DNA of 24,790 nt from NCBI GenBank assembly GCA_000827265.1, contig KN834853.1:69425-94214 (forward strand), written 5' to 3'. Under the pieces are notes generated by a model. It was given only the letters and a program-made list of their open reading frames with translations. It had not been told where the DNA came from and made no database searches. Both the position numbers and the translations under genes were made by a program. The first letter of the stretch is position 1; every line of letters begins with the position of its first letter. Origin of the DNA: Collybiopsis luxurians FD-317 M1 (taxonomy: Eukaryota > Basidiomycota > Agaricomycetes > Agaricales > Omphalotaceae). Positions 20,938 to 24,790 of the stretch are shown one piece after another.

Positions 20938-21892
20938 TCAGAACATTGCACGATGAGAGTGAATCTTTCGCATGGAGCCCGCAGACTTAAGCTTGTTGAA
21001 CTCGGTCCAGGCACCTTCTACTGTTCCAGAGTATTTCCGGACAACCCCCCCGCGAAACTGTAACGCATCCATAATCATACTCTTCCTATTCTTACAGACC
21101 ATCGGCTGTACCCCCTCCAAGATCAAAAACAATTCATCCTTACTAGGCTGATGCTCTGCCAAAAGCTTTGGAATGCCAGCGTCTACAAATTCTTGGTAGA
21201 ATTGATGGGCAAGCTGACAGCTGCTGAATGATCGAATGACATGATTGTGGTCATTGTGGTCGTAGATTGTATTTGCACCTTGAACGCCATTCACAGTTTT
21301 CCTTCAATACGAGATATCAGATCAAAGAAAATGTAGAATAATTTTAACCTGATTACCATGCATAAAAAACTCCGTGCTGATTGTTTCGTCCCGCATAAAC
21401 AACATACGCAGGTGATCTACTGCCAGGTAAGACCAGATTTTCAACATTGGTAGCTTCATCCTGAGTTGAAGCCTGGTCAATGGTAGACGAGGCAGGAATA
21501 GCAGATACTGGTTTAGATAATATGGGCACAGTATTGGGTTCTTTGAGGGTGTCTAAAGCGAACTCAACTCTATATTCAGAGTCCAGCTAGTGAAGGAAAC
21601 ATACCGACGCTCATTTTCACGTTGACTAGCCGGCGATTGATATCTTCAATCTGACTGTCAACCTGCTGAGTGAGATGATCCAGACGCTCCTGGACTTCCT
21701 GCCTTTGTAGCTCTTGAGAATATAAAACTGAGAGACAGTTAGCAGTAATTTTAAGAACCATAATGGACTGAATTTTGGCGAACCTTTTTGAGTCTTGGTC
21801 AAGGCTTGGCCCTCCTTCAAACCATCATAGATGGCCTGCAAGCGCTTGGTTCTGGAAGGAGAAGCTTTCAAAGTGATTGTCAGCCTGCTCAT
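20938..21892 (-). CDS. Coiled-coil protein with two RNase H1 N-terminal-like domains
   Basis: Predicted 269-residue protein. Exons: 21892-21784, 21727 to about 21621, about 21586-21357, 21301-20938. Residues 1-72 form a basic start and a heptad-rich helix (RQEVQERLDHLTQQVDSQIE). Residues about 73-130 are a linker. Residues about 131-195 fit the RNase H1 N-terminal (hybrid-binding, caulimovirus viroplasmin-like) fold: YVVYAGRNNQHGVFYAW, then VNGVQG, then a helix HQFYQEFVDAG. Residues about 205-260 look like a second copy (LFLILEGVQPMVCKN, FRGGVVRKYSGT, AWTEFNKLKSAG). In RNase H1 this domain binds RNA-DNA hybrids, but no catalytic RNase H domain follows here. The exon 2/3 junction needs a 34-base intron (GTGAAA...CTAG) or a frameshift. 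The domain call rests on pattern recognition only. Confidence 0.65.
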
Positions 21893-22250
21893 ATTATTGA
21901 CAGGGAAAGGTTTAAAAGTACTAACCGCTGGTGGAATCCATTCTGTAAAAGGTGCGTTGGGGCGAGGTTAGAGACAAGGGGCAAGAATTGGAGCGTGGGT
22001 TATCTCTTCGGTCTACGAACTCACCGGTACTTGAAACCTCAATCATGTGCTAGTGATCGCCCGTTCGTGTATATTTTTCTGTTTTGCCAAAGTGTAGTAT
22101 CGTACACCAGCGAGGATATGAGTCATCTTAAAGAAGTCCAAGTATCCCACTCGACACGACCGCGACACGACCGCGGCGCAACCGGCACTATTTTGTAAGA
22201 ACGACGACGTAACCTTAACACAACTTATATAATATAAATAGATTCAGATT
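21893..22250. other. Intergenic region with TATA-like sequence
   Basis: Separates divergent transcription units. It holds CTTATATAATATAAATAG at about 22223-22240, just before the plus-strand ATG at 22251. Nothing else seen. Confidence 0.4.
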
Positions 22251-22954
22251 ATGAGACGGAGAAAGCAACCACTGGCGGAATTTCACCTCAAGCTATCACG
22301 AAGAATGTCAAGGAGGTGCACGAGCAATCAGCACCTCAAATTCATATCAGGGAAACTAGAAAAAGTACATTCATATGAGCTCGCTTGTACCCCAGACATA
22401 GGACAACATACAGTGAATGTATCTGATGATCGTATACATTTTCAATATGATCTATACTTACTAGTTCAGGTATACGACATTTATGGTGACCGATCTGAAC
22501 AAAAGCCTATTGGTAGTGGCCCATATAACGCATTGCAATTAGAAAAGCATTCACTCTTGCTTCCAATTCACATAGTTTCAGCAGTAAATATATCTATCTC
22601 TCTTCGTTTCTTGAGCAATATCAATTCAACGTGCATGAAGACTGATTGAAGACAGTGTCGAGAATGAAGGTCCAGAGGTGATAGATGAGACTGGTGACAG
22701 GAAGAGACCATTTTCAGACTTGCTATCGCTAGAACGACACGAGGTGAGGATGATTCGTACGACAATATCAGTTGGTGAGGAGTCATGGGCCAGCTGATAC
22801 GGCGACTGACCTGCTGCCAATCCCGTCGTTATGTTCTCTACCGCCTTCCCCTCTTGCAGCGTTCTTGTTTTCGAATGGCCGTCTAGTGGTTAAGAAAACT
22901 GATCAGCCTTGGTCTCGATGCAGCCCGAAACCGATCACAGATCCAGGAGTTTGA
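22251..22954 (+). CDS. Coding fragments of an unknown, probably damaged gene
   Basis: The first frame (22251-22649, 132 codons) is well mixed in composition and reads VSDDRIHFQYDLYLLVQVYD, KPIGSGPYNAL and LLLPIHIVSAVNISISLRFL. The alternating hydrophobic strands and the IGSG...L pattern suggest a beta-sandwich such as a C2-like domain, but this is only a guess. A second coding-like stretch (about 22638-22745: RLIEDSVENEGPEVIDETGD, ending at a GTGAGG donor) is in another frame and overlaps the end of the first with no intron, which suggests a frameshift. A third (about 22859-22954) follows a strong CTCTTGCAG acceptor and reads FLFSNGRLVVKKTDQPWSRC before a TGA. Function unknown. Confidence 0.33.
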
Positions 22955-24790
22955 CATACAGCACCACCCATTCCAATATACCCAAATCCTGTTCTCTGCC
23001 TACTTTATTATACCCGATTCCAGGTCTGGTGCGGTTTGCAGGCAAGTTTGCACCGCGGTGTCAGAGGAAGATCCTCGGTTGGAAATGCGGGATCAACGGG
23101 GGTCATGAAAGGCTTATCAAAACCTTTAACAGATGGGCGGGAAGGTAGCAAAAGGCAAGATCAGGTAGATCATGCTGTTCCAAGTCATACCGGTAGTGGG
23201 AAGGCCTGAGGTTCAACGGTGAGGGAGATTCAAGAAGGGCGTTCGTAGTTGACTTGAAGCCAGAGAATCGAAGTAAAGGGAAAGGCTAGAGTATATTAGG
23301 AATGATTTGAGAGAGTGATAAAGTGTTACTCGCCATGTCCAATACTGTTTTTATACACCGCTACCGAACTTGCTCTTTCTTCGACCAAAGCATGAGCGTC
23401 GAGAAAGTATCTCTGCGTGCAAATATCTCACATCGACTGATGTTGATTGGTTTGGCGCAAAAAGCATGCTTTGAAAAAAAAATTACTGACCTCCATGAAG
23501 CAAAGCTGGAAGGTGTGAACGACAAAACAGGCTAGCAGAGCTCAACAAGTCACGTGGAGGCGGATGGCGGGCTTAATCATGTGAGCGGCGCGCACCTCGC
23601 GCCGGCAGCGGCGGTTTCTCCCAGCGAAGCAGCGCAGTCGCGGTCCAGCTCGCACTGAGCCGCGGCGGGCTTGAAAAAGCAAGTTTCCATTGCTCTGTGA
23701 AATGTTAATGGAAACAATAAATTTCCAGAGCTCTTCGAAAATGTACATTTCATAAGACAATAGATATTTGACATTTCTCATGTAATCGGAAAAGAAAAAA
23801 TTCTAATTGTTATTCGCTGCAACGGAAGTTTGAATATTCTGGTAGAGCGAAATTGTTTCTTTCCTTGACTCATTGAAGCTCTTCTGTTCACTGGCCTCCT
23901 GAAATATCTATCTTCATCAAGTCTTTGAAATTTACTCTTTCCCGACTATCTTCACTTCAGGTGAAAATATGTAATTGGCGGTGTGATTGGACTAATTGCT
24001 TTCGTAGTTACTTTCATTATACTTCCTGTGTTCAAATCTCACTTTAGATGTATGTTTTTATTCACTCAATATATGTCGAATATTGGTGGCAAGTATCACA
24101 GTAATCAAAGTCCACATTTGCATTTGAATGTAGGACCTTGTGATCAGCACATTTACCACTCTTTTGATATTCATTCTCAAATGTGAATGCAAATATATTT
24201 GCCATTCACACCCGAGTCTAGCAGCTAGCTACATGTGCCCATAAACCTGTTATAACTGGGACTTGAACCAATATACTCAAAGGAATGGGGCAGGTTGTGA
24301 AGTTACTTTTATTAGTAGTCGCAGTGTTGTACTTTTAATGGTAAACTTGCAGATTGGATACTGAGAGCATATGTGTCTGTCTTAGGATCTCTATTCAAAA
24401 TGCGATTGCTTGAGTTGCTTTGGTGTGAAAGATCAGAGTGACCAATCTACTGTTGAATGCAATTGCGAGAGTAGTTTGGTTCTGATTTTGAGTCTGAGAG
24501 TGCTAGTTTAGTTGAGTTTAGTTTTTTACAATTGTTTTGTACACTCATTTTCTTTTTTTTTTTTGGAGGGGAAGGACTTTTTGGGATTTTAGGCTCCTTG
24601 TAGATTAGAATTGTTAATGTAAAATAAATGTAGAGTAGGGTAGATTTTCAGAGTATGTTTTTTGGACGATTTTCGTGCGAGCGCATAATTACATATTTTT
24701 CTCGGCAGAATCATCAATCGATGTGAAGATTCTTGATTCTCGCAATGAATGCAAGCCCGGAACGTATTCAGTATGCATGCAGTTTATTAA
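22955..24790. other. No supported gene; AT-rich end of the window
   Basis: Only short frames without motifs occur. Notable items are a GC-rich patch (about 23583-23670, listed separately) and a run of 12 T at about 24553-24564. The last 500 bases are rich in T and GTT/AGT strings, with no LTR or RNA gene recognised. Confidence 0.5.
23583..23670. other. GC-rich island in AT-rich sequence
   Basis: Rich in CGCGC, CCGGC, GCGGCG and CGCGG strings, while the sequence after 23690 is strongly AT-rich. It resembles the island at 2939-3000 in composition but not in a clear shared string. No gene seen. Confidence 0.5.

Noticed and set aside
22868..22950. Possible tRNA: the string CTAGTGGTTAAG looks like a D-arm
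   Set aside because: No acceptor stem, no proper B box at the right distance, and the same bases read as a coding exon after a strong CTCTTGCAG acceptor.

Overview
This window reads as a nuclear contig from a basidiomycete fungus, most likely an Agaricomycete. It shows dense genes on both strands, many GT-AG introns of about 33-70 bases, and a Tnp2/Plavaka-type (CMC/CACTA-like) transposase of the kind common in mushroom genomes. It also carries lineage-restricted fungal modules: a C2HC motif protein, RNase H1 N-terminal-like domains and a captured Ulp1-like protease. No rRNA, tRNA, CRISPR array or bacterial operon signal was found. I built the gene models by hand, choosing splice sites that keep frame and preserve known motifs. 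They are not transcript-supported.

Layout. 1-3.4 kb is AT-rich and mostly non-coding, with a TATA-like box and a broken coding remnant on + (about 0.41-0.89 kb). An intact two-exon gene on + (3735-4311) encodes a small C2HC-motif protein. At 5.17-5.95 kb (-) lies a decayed, intron-bearing copy of the spliceosomal gene CWC15. At 6.65-7.13 kb (-) there is a possible small gene with a Ser/Asn repeat. 7812-10633 (-) is a complete 14-exon SNF2/Rad5-Rad16-like ATPase gene. 11.07-12.20 kb (-) holds one or two unrecognised small genes. 12359-14192 (-) is a Ulp1-like cysteine protease gene with all catalytic residues. A minisatellite and a TATA box at 14.23-14.54 kb separate it from an unresolved gene on + (about 14.6-15.24 kb). 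15768-19508 (-) is the near-complete five-exon transposase, carrying one frameshift and one nonsense codon. Divergent from it, 19846-20560 (+) is a small Agaricomycete-type gene. 20938-21892 (-) encodes a coiled-coil protein with two RNase H1 N-terminal-like domains. 22.25-22.95 kb (+) holds coding fragments, and the rest to 24790 is AT-rich with no convincing gene.

The most interesting feature is the same-strand series SNF2 ATPase, small unknown gene(s), Ulp1-like protease and Tnp2-type transposase over 11.7 kb. Ulp1-like proteases are known passengers of large eukaryotic DNA transposons. This could therefore be a large composite element, or a locus where transposon-derived genes have collected. 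No terminal inverted repeats or target-site duplication could be recognised by eye, so the element's borders are undefined.
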